From positions 24,339,193 through 24,403,192 of the forward strand of contig NC_051088.1 of assembly GCF_901709675.1 (NCBI RefSeq): a DNA stretch of 64,000 nucleotides, written 5' to 3'. Positions 51,580 to 64,000 of the stretch are shown piece after piece; within the stretch, counting starts at the first letter, position 1, and each line of letters opens with the position of its first letter. The stretch is from Syngnathus acus. Lineage: Eukaryota > Chordata > Actinopteri > Syngnathiformes > Syngnathidae. The notes beneath the pieces were generated by a model. That model was not told where the DNA came from, did no database searches, and worked only from the letters and a program-made list of their open reading frames with translations. The translations under genes were made by a program, and so were the position numbers.

Positions 51580-52490
51580 ATTGAGCGGTTCAATGTTTTA
51601 GAACCTCAACCAAATAGTCCAAGGGGTAGTGGGCCGCTACCGGTCGCGTGTAAACTAAGGCGCCATGAAAATGCAATCACCTTGAACAAAGTTTTTTTTT
51701 TTTTTTTTTTTTTTCCCCCAGCTCCCCAAATCTTTTCTTCTTTTGTCTGGCCAAGCGACAGAACGCTCACGCTAATTTATTTGTGCTCTCGGTAACAGTG
51801 GTTGCCAAGTTTTCGCACGGTTTAAATTATAATCCTCCAGGTCGGCTGCATTATAAGAGTTTTTTGACGCTTTTGTGGAATTTCAGGCGCTGAATGTTTA
51901 GTAGCTAAACGAAAAGGCGTACAAATCGTGTTCTGAAAAAAAAAAAAAAAACTTTCCAGGAAGCAATATCAATTGATTTCAAGTTTTATTCCTTGTACTC
52001 GGTCGGTGCTGATTTGATTTTGTTGTTGTAATTGTGGTTTATAGTGAATAAAATGCCTATTGAAAGCGCGTTATGCAACCGTATTGTCAGAAGAAGGAGA
52101 AACTCGATTTTTCCATCTCAATTTCCAAAGTATTTTTCACACCACTGGGTTATTTATTTTTGCCACAAAATGTAAGTGGATTGCGCCAAATGAAAATGAA
52201 AGTGAAGCTATGCCACTTTTACAGAAAATGTTGCTTGCAGAACAAAATGTCCCGGGATATATATATGACAAAAGTTAATTGGGTAATAACATTTTCTTAT
52301 ACACGTAAGATTATTTTGTATTTTACATTTGAACACATGCAGTTTTCATGTCATCATTATTATAATTCATGTCATGATTCATTTGGTTTCTATAACATTT
52401 ACTGGCACTTCAAATGTTACAGATTTGCCGTCTGATATTTTTTCTTCATTTTCTTGTATGCACAATAAAAGACACGTGCAAGTTGACCGC
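51580..52490 (+). other. 3' UTR of sox1
   Basis: Contains T runs (51691-51713) and A runs (51939-51953). Two candidate polyadenylation signals, AATAAA at 52047-52052 and 52464-52469, allow short and long forms. CAAGTTTTATTCCTTG precedes the first. Confidence 0.6.
52047..52052 (+). terminator. Polyadenylation signal AATAAA (sox1, proximal)
   Basis: In GTGAATAAAATGCC context, about 470 bp after the stop codon. A second AATAAA (52464-52469, in GCACAATAAAAGAC) could serve a longer form. Confidence 0.5.
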
Positions 52491-54178
52491 ATTCCCATAA
52501 AGCTTTGCTTTCTATTTACTTCAACCGAACAGCTAAGCCCTTAATACAAATGTATTCATTATTTCAATGATATATTGAAATGCTAAATGTTGGAGCTTTA
52601 ATAAGAGCATTGCAAGCATGGCCTTAGGCCAGCTCTTTAGTTCCGTTCGCATTTCTTAATGGTAAGGTGAGTTGACCGCTGACGTCACAACCTCAGCAAT
52701 TTGAATTCTGCAAATCTGCATTCACGGAAATCGGTGTCATCAAGGTCATTGCTAACTGGCCACTGAGCATACTTGTTGCTTGGGAAATGAGTTAGTTGAC
52801 AAGTGTTTGATCGATCTGTATGCGAAAGGGGGTGCATGCTTTTTAGTGTGAGCGCCAAGCGGGGTCTTCGGGAATGATGTGTGGAGGGGGATCGAGCTTG
52901 TTGGCAGGACGCCTGTTCTTTCTCCACTCCCCACCGCCACCTTCCCAAGATTTTCTGACAACAATATAGTGACCTACATTTCCTTGAGCAAAAACCAAAT
53001 AGCGCTTCTTGGGCTCATTCTGCGACTGGCCTTTTTTTTTTTTTTTTTCGGGGGAAAGAAAATGGAAACAAACCCCTCTATAAATGTTTATTTATTTATC
53101 TGTTGTGGTTGCTATCAGATTTAATAACCGAATACATTTCTATTGCGTATCAATGCTGCATGGTTGATCTCTATTAATAAATGTGATTTTATTCATCATT
53201 TTCTCATTATTCAAGGAAAACATTCGCACTGCACAGTTTCATTGATTATTACTTGCCATTTAAAGATTCATAGCAAATTTGACGATTTATTATTTGTTCT
53301 CAATCAATTGAAAAAAATGGGTACTTATTTAATAATTAATTATTTAGAATTGTTTCATTAGAAATCAGCAAATAGCACAAGGCTGTACATAAAATAATTA
53401 GGGAGGCATGATCATTTTAAAATGATTGGCTGAGTGTTTTCTTAAAGTGTGGCAGTGTTGCACCTTCATTCAAAAAAAACAACTGAACAGCTCCGTCACC
53501 AGATGAAAGTGAGGAAGTTTTACTGTCTGTGTTGAGATAACGCCATAGCAATTAATACTACACGTGGCACAAAACTTTCAGTTTCAGCACAGCAAATCCG
53601 GTTGCTCCCCAAAAATTGAAATGAGAAAATAAATGCAATAACTGAGAAAGAATTGCAAAATGTCATGTCTAAATCAAGGCTTTGAAAATTGCAGGTCAGT
53701 TCAAAACAGGCTAAAAGATTATTCTGCTCAAAATGATGGCGCTTGATCTGGAACAAATCATTTGGCTTTTATCAATGCGTTTGGTGATCACATGGTACGT
53801 TCCAAGGCTCAGCTACTTTGCAGATGTTTCCCTCCCTGCTCTGTGATTTCTTTGCTGCGCACAATCATCATCTAATTTTATAGCAGTTTAATGAGTTACT
53901 CTTGCAAGTAAGTCAGGCTATCAGTTCTCTTCTTTCTGCCTAAACTTCTGGAATAATGCCCTTGTTTGCACTGCCCCCCCACACACACACACTTACTGTA
54001 CCATTACCGCTCTGTGGGAGCCGAAAGCCAAAAACAAGAAATCCATTTATATATTGCTGCACTTAAATTAAACGTGTTCCAACTTGCATGGTTGAACTTT
54101 GAGTTGACAAATAAAATCAAGTTGGGCAACTTTATTGACGGCCTATTTGGTGATTAAAGTTTTAAAATATGAAGTATA
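52491..54178. other. Desert downstream of sox1, no gene seen
   Basis: Unique AT-rich sequence with a T run near 53033-53048. No exon, RNA gene or clear repeat. Confidence 0.5.
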
Positions 54179-54571
54179 CAGTAATCCCTCGTTTATCGCG
54201 GATAATTGGTTCCAAGATATGTGAAAATACGCAAAGTAGTGTCACTCTCTCATTTTTTTGTGTATCAATGTGTATATTAAACCATATAAGTGCATTATGT
54301 TAACATTAGAATATTAAATAATAGCTTCAAACATGTAAATACTATATTAATACGTAGACAGAAAATAATGTATAAAGAATATAATATGATACGTGTGTGT
54401 GTGTGACATATGTATTGTATATGCAGCAAAACTCTTTTAGAACTCTTTTATTATTATAACAACTTTTATATATTTATTTTGAATTTTTTATTTCTTCTTT
54501 TTAATTTGGAAAAAATTCCGCGATGGACTGAAGCCGCGATAAACGAACCGCGATGTAGCAAGGGATTACTG
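54179..54571. mobile_element. pogo/Tigger-like MITE (CAGTAATCCCTCG)
   Basis: The left end CAGTAATCCCTCGTTTATCG and the right end ...CGATGTAGCAAGGGATTACTG are inverse over at least 13 bases with internal changes. TA lies directly outside each end (54177-54178, 54572-54573). GCGGATAATTGG and CCGCGATAAACGAACCGCG strengthen the match. 393 bp with an AT-rich core. Confidence 0.88.
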
Positions 54572-54679
54572 TATACCACAATATTGTGCTTTCCTTAAAA
54601 GACTTACTCAAGGTTGAAGTAGCACCTATGGCCCTAAACTTGTCTCATGACAAACATGAGTAAAATGTTTACCAGCTTC

Positions 54680-55440
54680 CTCCTAAATTTTCAGTGATGT
54701 CATCAAATGGTGTCTTTGTCTGCTGACGTCAGGCATCCCTTCCCACTCAGCGTAGGATTCACATATGGACCATGCATGCCTGCATGTTCTTCCTGTCCTA
54801 AACATGGATCATGGTAATCAGTTTATCACTCCTATGCATATTCCCCCCCCTTCTCCTCCTATAAAAGGCTTCAACTCCGACGTTGGACGCCGTCCTGTCA
54901 CGGGAGATTACGGGGGGCCGATTGCACAAGACCGAATGTGGCGCGGGGAGATTAGCGGGGCCGCCATTGAAAATAGCAACGGGGCAGACAAATTCTTCAT
55001 GAGGGGGCCTTATCGTGCAATTACACGTTTTAACCATTTTCCAGCCTCCTAATCCAAGAACCCCCTCCTCATCCCTCAACCTGCTTCTAACTATTGGAGC
55101 TGCTCGCTGCCTGACTCCCTCCATTACACAGTTGCCTCAGTCTCTGTTGTCTTTCGAAACAGCATGAACATTTTCAACATGAGACCTTCACGGCATCGAG
55201 TCACCATCAGAATGCACCATCAGAGAGGCTCCCAGTCTCAATTGGTTTCAAACTCGCTAAACCGGGTAGTTGCAGCCGCCTTGACGGGGTTTAACCAAGT
55301 CACTAAACATCAAATGGAGTGCAGCGAGTGTTGTTCCAACACGTTGTTTTATTCAATTAGAGCCTGTCATGACATTCAATTAGGGAGCGCCCCCCCCCCC
55401 CAAATCTCCCCAGGGGACCTATAATCATCTTGCACCATCT
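54680..55440. promoter_or_regulatory. Candidate sox1 downstream enhancer block
   Basis: Balanced, unique sequence in which 54940-55070 and 55300-55390 stand out (GGGGCAGACAAATTCTTCAT, CGTGCAATTACACGTTTTAA, TTTTATTCAATTAGAGCC, CATGACATTCAATTAGGG). TGACGTCA occurs at about 54724. Conservation not tested. Confidence 0.35.
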
Positions 55441-56455
55441 GCTTACATGGGCACTGGGGAGTTACTGATGGGCCAAAACCATGATGAATTGCAAAATAAT
55501 TATTAATACCACATTGAGTGTGGATGTAAATGACAAATGAATGACTGAAAGCAGAAGTAATGGACACATGAACAATCAAGTGACTGGGTAAGTTTGAACA
55601 GAGCCATATGCCCCAGTTCTGAGAGGGTGTGCACACTTGTGCAACCGTATTATCTTAGTTGTTCATTTGATGATGAGTAGAGTGTGACTCACCTCAACAT
55701 AATATTGGTTACCTTTTGTTCTATTTATAGATCTATACATTTTGAATGGGGAGTAACAAATTGTGCGGCTTCGATTTGTCCCATTTTAACGCGTTATTTC
55801 GTTTCCTTAAATTGCTCAGGTGACGGTCTCATTGTTGTGGTTTTAGTTGGCACATTTCATTTCTTTCAATACATTTAACAATAATTATCATTTTAACTAT
55901 TTGTCAGCAAGATGCAAATGGAGAAATAAGGTCTTGCCATAAAATGAATTGTTATCCCTCAGCGGGGTGCTTGCAGTCACTGACGTTAAGTTGCACTGGC
56001 TTTAAAATGAAAAAGCTCACCATTTATTTAGGCATGAAATTGACTGAATTTTAAATTAAAAAATCCATTTCGTTTGGTTTTTATTTTAAAAAATGCAAAC
56101 TGTGCTCAAATGTGAGCTGGTGACTTACATTTGAGTTGACCCACTATTTATTGTAAGATACCTCAAAATTCATTGAAGACTAGGATAGAAAATTCACCCG
56201 TGTTTTTTTGTTTTTTTCATCACAGGGGGCGGCCATTTTGCCCCATGATATAGATAGATAGATATCTTTATCTATATATGACAGTTCTTTACCGGAGTAG
56301 ATAAATTGCCTGTGCTGCAAATGCATGCCACTTAGTATGCATTATGTTCTCGAATGGCCGTCGTTAATGAAAAACTACAATACTCAAAGTAGAAATTAGC
56401 TATAGTAAAGTTGTAAACAAGCGTAGCTACTTCAAAAAATTTTTTATATTGCGGT
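55441..56455. other. Desert sequence, no gene seen
   Basis: Unique AT-rich sequence with a short GATA run near 56250-56265. No exon or recognised repeat. Confidence 0.45.
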
Positions 56456-56815
56456 GACGGGCGAGCTCAAAGCCACTTGTAAGTGCAGGAGCAATTACCT
56501 GCAACAACATTTCCCTGATGGCTTAAGGCAGCTCAGCGAGAAGCACGAGGGGAAAAGAGCGCCAGAGTAAAGAGAAACAAGAAATCTGGCATAATTATCA
56601 CAGCAACTCAGGCTCAGGCTAATCACTGGAGTTAAAAGGTCCCCTGCCAGCCCCAAGGCCAGTGAACCATCACAGTGTGTCACTTACAGACTGCAGGTGA
56701 CAAGCCATTCACGTCTCTGCGACCTCCCATCGCCGTGGCCGTCATAAACACAGCTCAATTAGTGCCAATCACCGCTGAGTGCACGAGAATTAGGTGCTGT
56801 TTGACATGCAATGTG
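56456..56815. promoter_or_regulatory. Strongest enhancer-like block downstream of sox1
   Basis: About 350 bp of clean sequence with GGAGCAATTACCTGCAACAA, CTGGCATAATTATCACAGCA, CAGGCTAATCACTGGAGTTA, CAGCTCAATTAGTGCCAATC and CGAGAATTAGGTGCTG, i.e. five TAATT/AATTA/TAATC cores, in higher-GC DNA than its flanks. Typical of a vertebrate developmental CNE, by texture only. Confidence 0.4.
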
Positions 56816-57465
56816 TGTGCGTGTTTGTGAGGGGGGGGGGGGTGCATTTGTGTATGTTACATGTTCTCTGTTGAAAAGTAGTTCAACAAAAAGTGTCAAC
56901 TGACTTGCAACTGAAGGTTGATTATTGGGTGGAGAACATGAGATGATCTATTATTTGGCCTTTTAAGCTTTTGGTGGTTTAAGGTTACAAATGTCAACCT
57001 TTACCGTATAGTGTACTTATGCACACCGTCATTATAATCAATGGGTGACCAGGTTGCGTACAAAGGATGGAACTTTGTGTGTGTGTGTGTATAGTGGGGC
57101 GGAGTCACCTGGTCAGAGGAGATTTTACAATTTAGCATGCAGCATCCACATTCACGACAAAATAGACTCACTGTCCATAAGTGGATCAGTGAGGTGGGTG
57201 TGTGTGTGTGTGTGTGGGAATCTTCAGCCAAGCTATCACTAACAAGCATGCCAGTCTCTCGCTCCTTTTTATACATCAAATCCCTCTACTCCATGCCAGA
57301 GATTAGCATATTGTTTTACCCAAACAGTACTCAAACACACACACACACAATGACAGCATGATACAATTGTGTCTGACCTCAGAGTATTTCCCTAAGGCCA
57401 ATCTCTGCCCTTCTGACATCCCTCACCCAGACACAAAAATAATGTTTGAGCCAGATATCGTAAAT

Positions 57466-57705
57466 GATAGGTGTCAAACCCAAGGCCCAGGGGCCAGATA
57501 TTTTATTATTATGTTAAATATACATTATTTTATGTGCCATTCAATATCAGATTTTTTTTCACTAGAGTCTCTGATTTCAAAACTACGTATTCATCGGTTG
57601 TTCTATTTTTTTGTAGCCTATATTGTATATAAGGCGTTGACAGTCATGATTGCCCTCCAAAGAAAACTATGACTACAATGTGGCCCGCGACAAAAAGCCT
57701 CCACT
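57466..57705. mobile_element. hAT-type MITE remnant (GGTGTCAAACCCAAGGCCC)
   Basis: The left text GGTGTCAAACCCAAGGCCCA plus GGGGCCAGAT and the right text CAATGTGGCCCGCGACAAAA fit a vertebrate hAT MITE family. The fragment at 45107-45176 is from the same group. The right terminus is damaged. Confidence 0.6.
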
Positions 57706-59411
57706 ACTATGTTTGTTGTGTGGCTAATCAACTTTATTCCTCTATATAGGAGTTCCCATAACTCTGCACATCCTCTCTGTTCTTATAAAGGGGCACAGGC
57801 ATCATTCCAATTCTATTCTATGCCCGCAAACCACCTATCCGATGGAATCAACTAATACATTTTTTTTTAATGAATTAAATATATGTCACTGCCTCTGAGA
57901 GGCAGCAGAGAAGTCCTTGCAGGCCCTCACTGCCCAAAATCGTTGAATTGTGTCGGTCGGGATGGTTTTTGATGGCCACTTTGTCATCATATCGCAATTT
58001 TGCCAATGCATCCAAAGGGTTTCCATTCTCAAGCAGTTGAGGTTTATTAATCACGGCGATACAATTGCAATGAGCGTCAAAGTGGACAGCACTGTCTACT
58101 TTCAAGCTGAGCTAAGCCTACAAATCTCAAACATTTCAAAATGGTGGACAAATACCGATCATGTGACCAAAACGTACTGACTGTATATCTGCATTTGAAG
58201 GCACTTGGCAATTTGATAGTGTCAGGGTGGGCAATGGGCAGTGCCAAAAAGAATGTAGCAAAGCAAATAATCATCAAGTAGCCTCCAAAACTGGGACGAT
58301 AAGAACACGTGGAAACAAAATGAGCAAAACGCGAAAAGGCACAAGAGTAAATAATATGGCTAAGTGTAATGTAGACAAACAGATCACAACTGTGAGGAAA
58401 CATCTTCTATTCGATGAGGAATTGCAACTTTCCGCTAGTCGTGCAGCTAGTTGTTGCAACGCCAACTTTTTAAGCAGAAAAGAAAACGATGGAGACGGCG
58501 AGTGATGCGGCACGGTAGGAAGAGGCTAGCCGTGCCCAAACACAATGGAAGCATCCGTCCTTTAACTGCCGGGGTGTTATCATCCCACCACAGAGACACT
58601 CAAAACGCTTTAAAAAACACATTTGAAGATGTATTAGTGCATCCCAGAAACCACTTTCTGCCAATAGGGGGCTGTTGTGCATGTTTCTTTCCTGTGTGTG
58701 TGTGTGTGCGTGTGTGCTTGGCTCCCACCAAATTCTTTTAGTGAGCGTTGCTAAGGTGCTTTAGGCATGGGATTAGCTAGAGGCTCATCGCGCATTCCAT
58801 GACTGATTAAAAGGTACAAAGAGAACGTGTCAGACAAACAGGAAGTTGGAATGAAAACATAAAAAATAAATAAATAAATAAATAAAACAGCAGAGGGCAT
58901 CAAGGCCATGAGTAGGACAAGAGAAGGATGAGACCATGACAAATGAGGGGCATAGGTGAGGAAAGGGATGAGGGGGAGGAGAAAGAGGAGGCGGGTGAGA
59001 TGCAGAAGAAGCTTGCAGATGGTTGCATCAGCATCTTCACCCATGGCGAGATGGAGAGAATAAGCCACATAATCAAGCGTGGAAAAAATGAAGAAAGTGT
59101 CCAGGACGTCACCTTGCCACTGTGAAGCTTGGAAAGCCTTCAGAGCTGCGCCATGGCAGCCGTGGCATCCGATGCCGATGACTCATTTCTACACGTCTTT
59201 GGTATTAACCCTGTTTATTTTGGTCAGCTGTCAATCAGCCTAATATACATCCAGATCAATTCTACCAGTGTCACGGACAGGTTCTTATATGTTTTTACCA
59301 ACCGTTCATTGGCAGAGAGGACTATAAAAAAAAAAAAGCCCCATCCATATCATGACTTTATATTGTTTTTAATTTGTCGTCTATACTTTAAAACAATGTA
59401 ACTTCAGAGTA
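57706..59411. other. Desert sequence, no gene supported
   Basis: Includes a small AAAT run (58861-58885) and a purine-rich stretch at 58900-59000. A 60-codon open frame at 58943-59125 is not recognisable. Confidence 0.45.
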
Positions 59412-60209
59412 CCGTTTTTTTTCATGTATAATGCGCCCCCATGTATAATACGCACCCTAAAAATGGCATGTCGATGCTGGAAAAAAGCCTGTACCCATGT
59501 ATAATACGCACCCAAATTTTGACTCCTACTTAAGTCCGTAAACGTAAAATTATTTCAGAAAAAAGATCATCTTTGGGAACAACCGGATGTTATTCTGCCG
59601 GTCAGTATCACTGCGCATGCGCTAGCAAACTCGATAGCGAAGAAATGTTTCGGATTTGCGTAGGGTACATTGTGACAGCAAACGAGCAGGTGATCGAGCA
59701 AGCGTCTGATACGAGAGCATTGTGTTCGTATGGAGCGTGTTTGAAGTGAACAGCAGAGAAGAAAGGAACAAGGCAAAGTGTTGTGAAATAAAATATTACC
59801 TGTAATACGCATTTAGGTAGAGAACTGAACTCTCGCTCTTTATATAGCTGATGTGTCTTGCGCATCCGTTCTGCGCATCTGTAATGGCGGCCTCCGTATG
59901 ATATCCGGTTTGCGATGGAGATTAAAAAACAAACAATATTTGACAATAACACACCATCAAGGATTGCATCATCGCATCAAACGATGTGTCGTCAATTATG
60001 AATTTTACTGACTAAGTGTGTTGGGCAGGATGGCTGAATGTGATGCGCGATTGACAACAAACAAGAAGAAAGGTGATTTCAAGTTTTATTTCGAGGGAGA
60101 TTTTCTTCTTCTTCAAAAAAAAAAAAAATGTACCCATGTATAATGCGCACCCCAGATTTTAGGACAATAAATTAGTTAAATTTTGCGCATTATACATGGA
60201 AAAAAACGG
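59412..60209. mobile_element. TATAATGCGC-family MITE, copy 3
   Basis: Ends CCGTTTTTTTTCATGTATAA and ...GCGCATTATACATGG...ACGG are flanked by TA (59410-59411, 60210-60211). The first 230 bp nearly duplicate the 31796 copy, and so do the last 150 bp. About 260 bp of central sequence here (GTTTCGGATTTGCGTAGGG onwards) is missing from copy 1, so this is the longest, most parental form (798 bp). Confidence 0.88.
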
Positions 60210-60904
60210 TACTTGAAATTGTTTTAACTACATCTTCTGTTTGTCCTCTTATGATTTTCTTAAATCATGGCTGCGGAATTTCCTCGTGTCATTTGTATCT
60301 TCAAAGAGTCATCTGTCACTATTGTAGATTTGAGAAAATAACTGTTTGTGGCATCCTTCTAATAAATGAATGATTGAAATATTGATGTTTTCTTTCTATT
60401 TAACTCCTTTAGGTTAAATTGCTGGTTTTCTGGGAGGAAATGGTGCTTCATTGATTGTCTGTGTGTGACTTTAAACACACACTTGACCAGTAAAGATTTG
60501 AACAGTAGCTATCGTCTGATGCAGATCAATGGTGCAGATGAGAAGTGGTCACAGCCATGAAAAGAACAGACAAGGCTTCGAGGTGGTTTGATCGACTGAA
60601 GCTTTGACCTCTCAGACAACAGCGCCAGCTTACACTTGACAGGACCACTTGCCCATCACCCCCACCCATACACACTTCTCCACTGTCCTCCCCATGCGGC
60701 CGCCGGGCCGATAAGTTAGAGGCGAAGACTAAAAGCTCTTGCAGGGTGCGTGACAATAGGAGGCCACGAAAGTGCTCGCTCGCTCGCTCCTTTTCCTCTC
60801 TTTCTTTCTCTCTCTCTCTTTCCTTCGCCACGGGAACACATTATGGAAGTGAGTCACCACAGAAGCATCGTCTTTGACCTGGTCGGTCGGACAGCATGCT
60901 GTAC

Positions 60905-60949
60905 CCTTCCTTCCTTCCTTCCTTCCTTCCTTCCTTCCTTCCTTCCTTC

Positions 60950-61006
<57 letters not shown>

Positions 61007-61069
61007 TTCCTTCCTTCCTTCCTTCCTTCCTTCCTTCCTTTCTTCCTTTCTTCCTTTCTTCCTTCCTTC

Positions 61070-61120
<51 letters not shown>

Positions 61121-61133
61121 CCTTCCATCTTTC

Positions 61134-61184
<51 letters not shown>

Positions 61185-61254
61185 TCATCCTTCCATCTTT
61201 CCTTTCTTTCTTTCTTTCTTTCTTGCTCCCTTCCTCCCTCTCTTTCTTTCTTTC
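60905..61254. repeat. TTCC/TTTC polypyrimidine microsatellite
   Basis: About 350 bp of alternating blocks of TTCC and TTTC tetramers with rare CATC interruptions. An almost pure pyrimidine strand, potential triplex former. All open frames here are repeat artefacts. Confidence 0.97.
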
Positions 61255-64000
61255 GCCAGAATTTCTTTGCGGTATTCACTCCACCACGGACGGCCTTGAG
61301 TGTGAACACAAAGACAATGACTTGTCATCTGTTGAACACGGCCAACATGGCCTTGCAACATTGCAACATAACCTGGGACCACAAAAGTGCAGACAATATT
61401 TCCAGAACATTGAACTATACCTGTAATCACTCAGAGTAGGATCATAATGCAACATTATAATTCCATTGTTGGATCAGATACTAATTAACTAACTAAATGA
61501 ACTACTTTTCTTTGAGCCTGTCTTCTGGAAAAAGAGCAGAAAATAGAAAATGAGCACAAATAGCTGAGAAGAAGTTACAGAAAAATATGCAAACAGCTGA
61601 ATTTATGAAGATCAATCAGTGAAAAGGCAAAACAATTGCAAGTGAGGCACGTGGCTTGCTTGCCAAGGTGGCAAAAAAAAACGAGACCGACAACGTTCTT
61701 CATTTATTGTGCTTGTGTCCTTGCCCCTCTACGCCATTATTCAAGTTGATCTGGCATACGAATTCACAAAGAAATTCTGCTCACATTCACAGTCAAACTA
61801 GGAATTTGCACAAAGAAGACAAACTATTGATCAACTTGGCCATTGTACAAGAGAAATGCTTCAACCTGACCTTTTTGCCGCTTGATGAGAACGTGCTTGC
61901 AGCCAAGGAACCAAATCCATCATTACCAAGCCACCAATCTAGCGTGAAAAGGTTCATGTCTGATTATAGTCCAGCAACATCCTCCCAAGTTGCACATCAA
62001 TGTGTCTCAAAACATCTACAACCTACACACAATGATGAGGCCAAAATCCGGGTTACTTTTATTTACTTTAAATGTATTGTTCGTAATGTAATCCAAAGAC
62101 CACATTGTTCAACTTGTTTACTTTTAATTAGCACAAATTTAAAAATGTCCATACCTCCAAATGCCTGTGCAGTACTACGGATTTTACCATGCGTTGTAAT
62201 TTATATAGCTATTATGTTTTAGAAGAAATTCCAACCCTAGCAGAACGTAACCTTTAATTCATAAATGCTAAATTAAATACTATCTCATTCCACTGAAACA
62301 AAACAAAGGCAGATTCTGAAACAATGCAAAAAAAAAAACCATCTAGTAAAGTTACTTGCGTTTCCGATTAGAACTGTAGTGAACATTCTCTTGACCTATT
62401 TTAATAAATGACTAAAATATGAATGTGATGGTTTTTTTTTTTTATGTTAAATGTGATTTTCTGTTGTTGATCATCTTACCAAGCAGATTCCTTTATTTTG
62501 TAAACAAACAAAAGTCAGGATTGTACGAGACCAAAATCTAGATGTTATAATAGCCGGATCTAAGTGAAAAAACTTGACCAATGTTCTCATAACATGTACC
62601 CTATGAAATCCTTTGCAGCTTGCATGTGAGAATTCATTGCATACACATGGGCACATGTGACCATCATCCCATCCCTACACACCTCTGCTCAGCCAAATGT
62701 ATTGTGTGACATTATCATGTGCACTATCTCACTGCCAGTTCAACAAAGTCCACAAATTCACAATAGCGTTTTTTTTTTTTTTACTTACTATGCATGTTGC
62801 TTAGTGCGACTTGTGGCATTCCTTGCCTTGAACAATCCTCTTCAAATCTGGCTTGTATTCCGTTGTTGCTACTCAAAGCAATTCTTTTTGTTGGATGTCT
62901 GATAGAATTCGTTTCAGTTTGTTGTTTTCAGGAGACAAGATTTCAACAACGTCACTGGGCTTTTTTTTTTTTCTTTTTTCTAATGAGCTCCCCTTCATTG
63001 TATGGCTTTTTAGCCCGTGCAATGTTCCAAGCCAGTTGATACGATGCAAGCGTGACAGTCTCTGAGTGCTTGGTCATTTTTCGTTCAAACTGGACCTGTT
63101 TTTCTGCTTGACTTTTCAAAGTGCCAACTTGCGCTTGCGAAATTCAAGAAAGTCCTTATCGATGTTATTAGCTTGGAGTGCATGGCGCTGAAGATTTGAA
63201 GCTTTGAAATGTGCTAATGACGTCTGACATATCAGGCAGAATGGCTTGCCATTACGTTCAACAAAAAAAAAAAATAAACTTTCCCAAAAAAAAACGTCCT
63301 GGGTTCATCTTCATATTTTCGTTTAGCTGTGCATTTTTTGACACGAAATTGACACTAATTGTTTAATCGATTGGGTTTGCCCCGTCCTGCTTTGAGGAGT
63401 TTTACCTCATGCGCATGCGCGTTTGACGAAAATATCATATTGAACTGAAACGAAGCGAACACGCACAAAATAATAATAATAATAATAATAAATCACAAAT
63501 GTTGATATGAACGTAAAAGAGCTGGCCAGGCCTGGTATAGATTGTTCTCACTGAGCAGCTCCCTCAGCTTTCAAATGAAAAGACTCAGATTGTCTGCTAT
63601 GGTATCTGAGTCCATTGTGTGTCAAGACAGTGAAGACGTGGCAATCTTGAACAGACAGAGAGAAGAAGAAGAAGAAAAAAAAAAACATTTCTGCACAATT
63701 TCCCTTGTTTGAGAGGAGCTGTCAAGGCCGAGGATCCTGACGAACAATAAAGGAGACGTTTTCTTCTTGTTGAAGATCAACCAAAAAGACAAACTTTGAA
63801 AGGAACCAGCGGATTTTTTTTTTTTTCCTGGTGGCACTTGCATACTATGGCAAGCTTCAACTCATCATTTTCTAAGCAAGGTCAAGAGGATGATGGCTAT
63901 GAAAAAAAACAAGAGTCAAAATATTCATGGAAAATTGACACAAATTGGCAGCTCGTTCATAGATTTTTTAAAACGCGTGGATAGAGGACCTCGCCACACT
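61255..64000. other. Desert to window end, no gene supported
   Basis: Mostly unique, AT-rich sequence. It contains a 188-codon open frame (61656-62222) without recognisable content, several poly-T and poly-A runs, and an AAT run at 63470-63490. No exons, RNA genes or clear mobile elements were identified. Confidence 0.45.

Noticed and set aside
58943-59125. 60-codon acidic open frame
   Set aside because: Purine-rich low-complexity origin; no start context, splice sites or recognised motif.
60905-61439. Long Phe/Leu/Ser/Pro-rich open frames (up to 229 codons)
   Set aside because: All derive from translating the TTCC/TTTC microsatellite.
61656-62222. 188-codon open frame on the + strand
   Set aside because: Composition matches surrounding AT-rich DNA and no known motif is seen. 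It would need transcript evidence.

Overview
This window is a piece of a teleost fish chromosome, not a prokaryotic or viral sequence. It carries interrupted vertebrate genes with GT-AG introns (several only 63-90 bp), AATAAA polyadenylation signals, many CA, GATA and TTTC microsatellites, and DNA transposon remnants of fish type (hAT, Tc1/mariner and Harbinger-like MITEs). The species cannot be fixed from the sequence alone.

Layout. (1) Bases 1-1775 hold the last nine coding exons of a MAP4K4/MINK/TNIK kinase gene on the + strand, encoding its C-terminal citron-homology (CNH) domain; MAP4K4 fits best. (2) Bases 8543-11550 hold a complete zc3h12 (regnase) RNase gene, most like zc3h12c, with a UBA-like segment, a PIN nuclease domain, a CCCH finger and the family C-terminal segment (869 aa). 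(3) Bases 12906-16847 hold an NXPE3-like type II membrane protein gene (566 aa, five coding exons). (4) On the minus strand, 26356 down to 21458 hold a complete radixin gene (582 aa, 14 coding exons), with a probable non-coding first exon at about 27350. NXPE and radixin are convergent, and a 2.7 kb hAT-type element with an internal satellite lies between them. (5) Bases 50515-51579 hold the intronless SoxB1 gene sox1 (354 aa) in a large gene desert (about 27.6-50.1 kb and 52.5-64 kb). The desert contains low-repeat, homeodomain-site-rich blocks that look like enhancers, mixed with MITEs, LINE scraps and microsatellites.

The genes do not form a pathway. They are a kinase that phosphorylates ERM-type targets in other systems, an mRNA-decay nuclease, a secretory-pathway membrane protein, a membrane-actin linker and a neural transcription factor. 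In human, ZC3H12C and RDX are neighbours on chromosome 11q22 (recalled knowledge), so zc3h12c-nxpe-rdx looks like a partly ancestral block. Its junction to map4k4 and sox1 reflects fish-lineage arrangement.

I found no convincing undescribed biological system. The best leads are: the hAT element with 8-bp duplications and a symmetrical internal satellite; a stop-free, in-frame 63-bp intron that splits the regnase zinc finger; a Sox-Oct composite site in a putative sox1 enhancer; a pair of mirror-image hairpins at 34.6-34.9 kb; and long perfect palindromes at 5.1 and 13.4 kb. Conservation claims were not tested by alignment.
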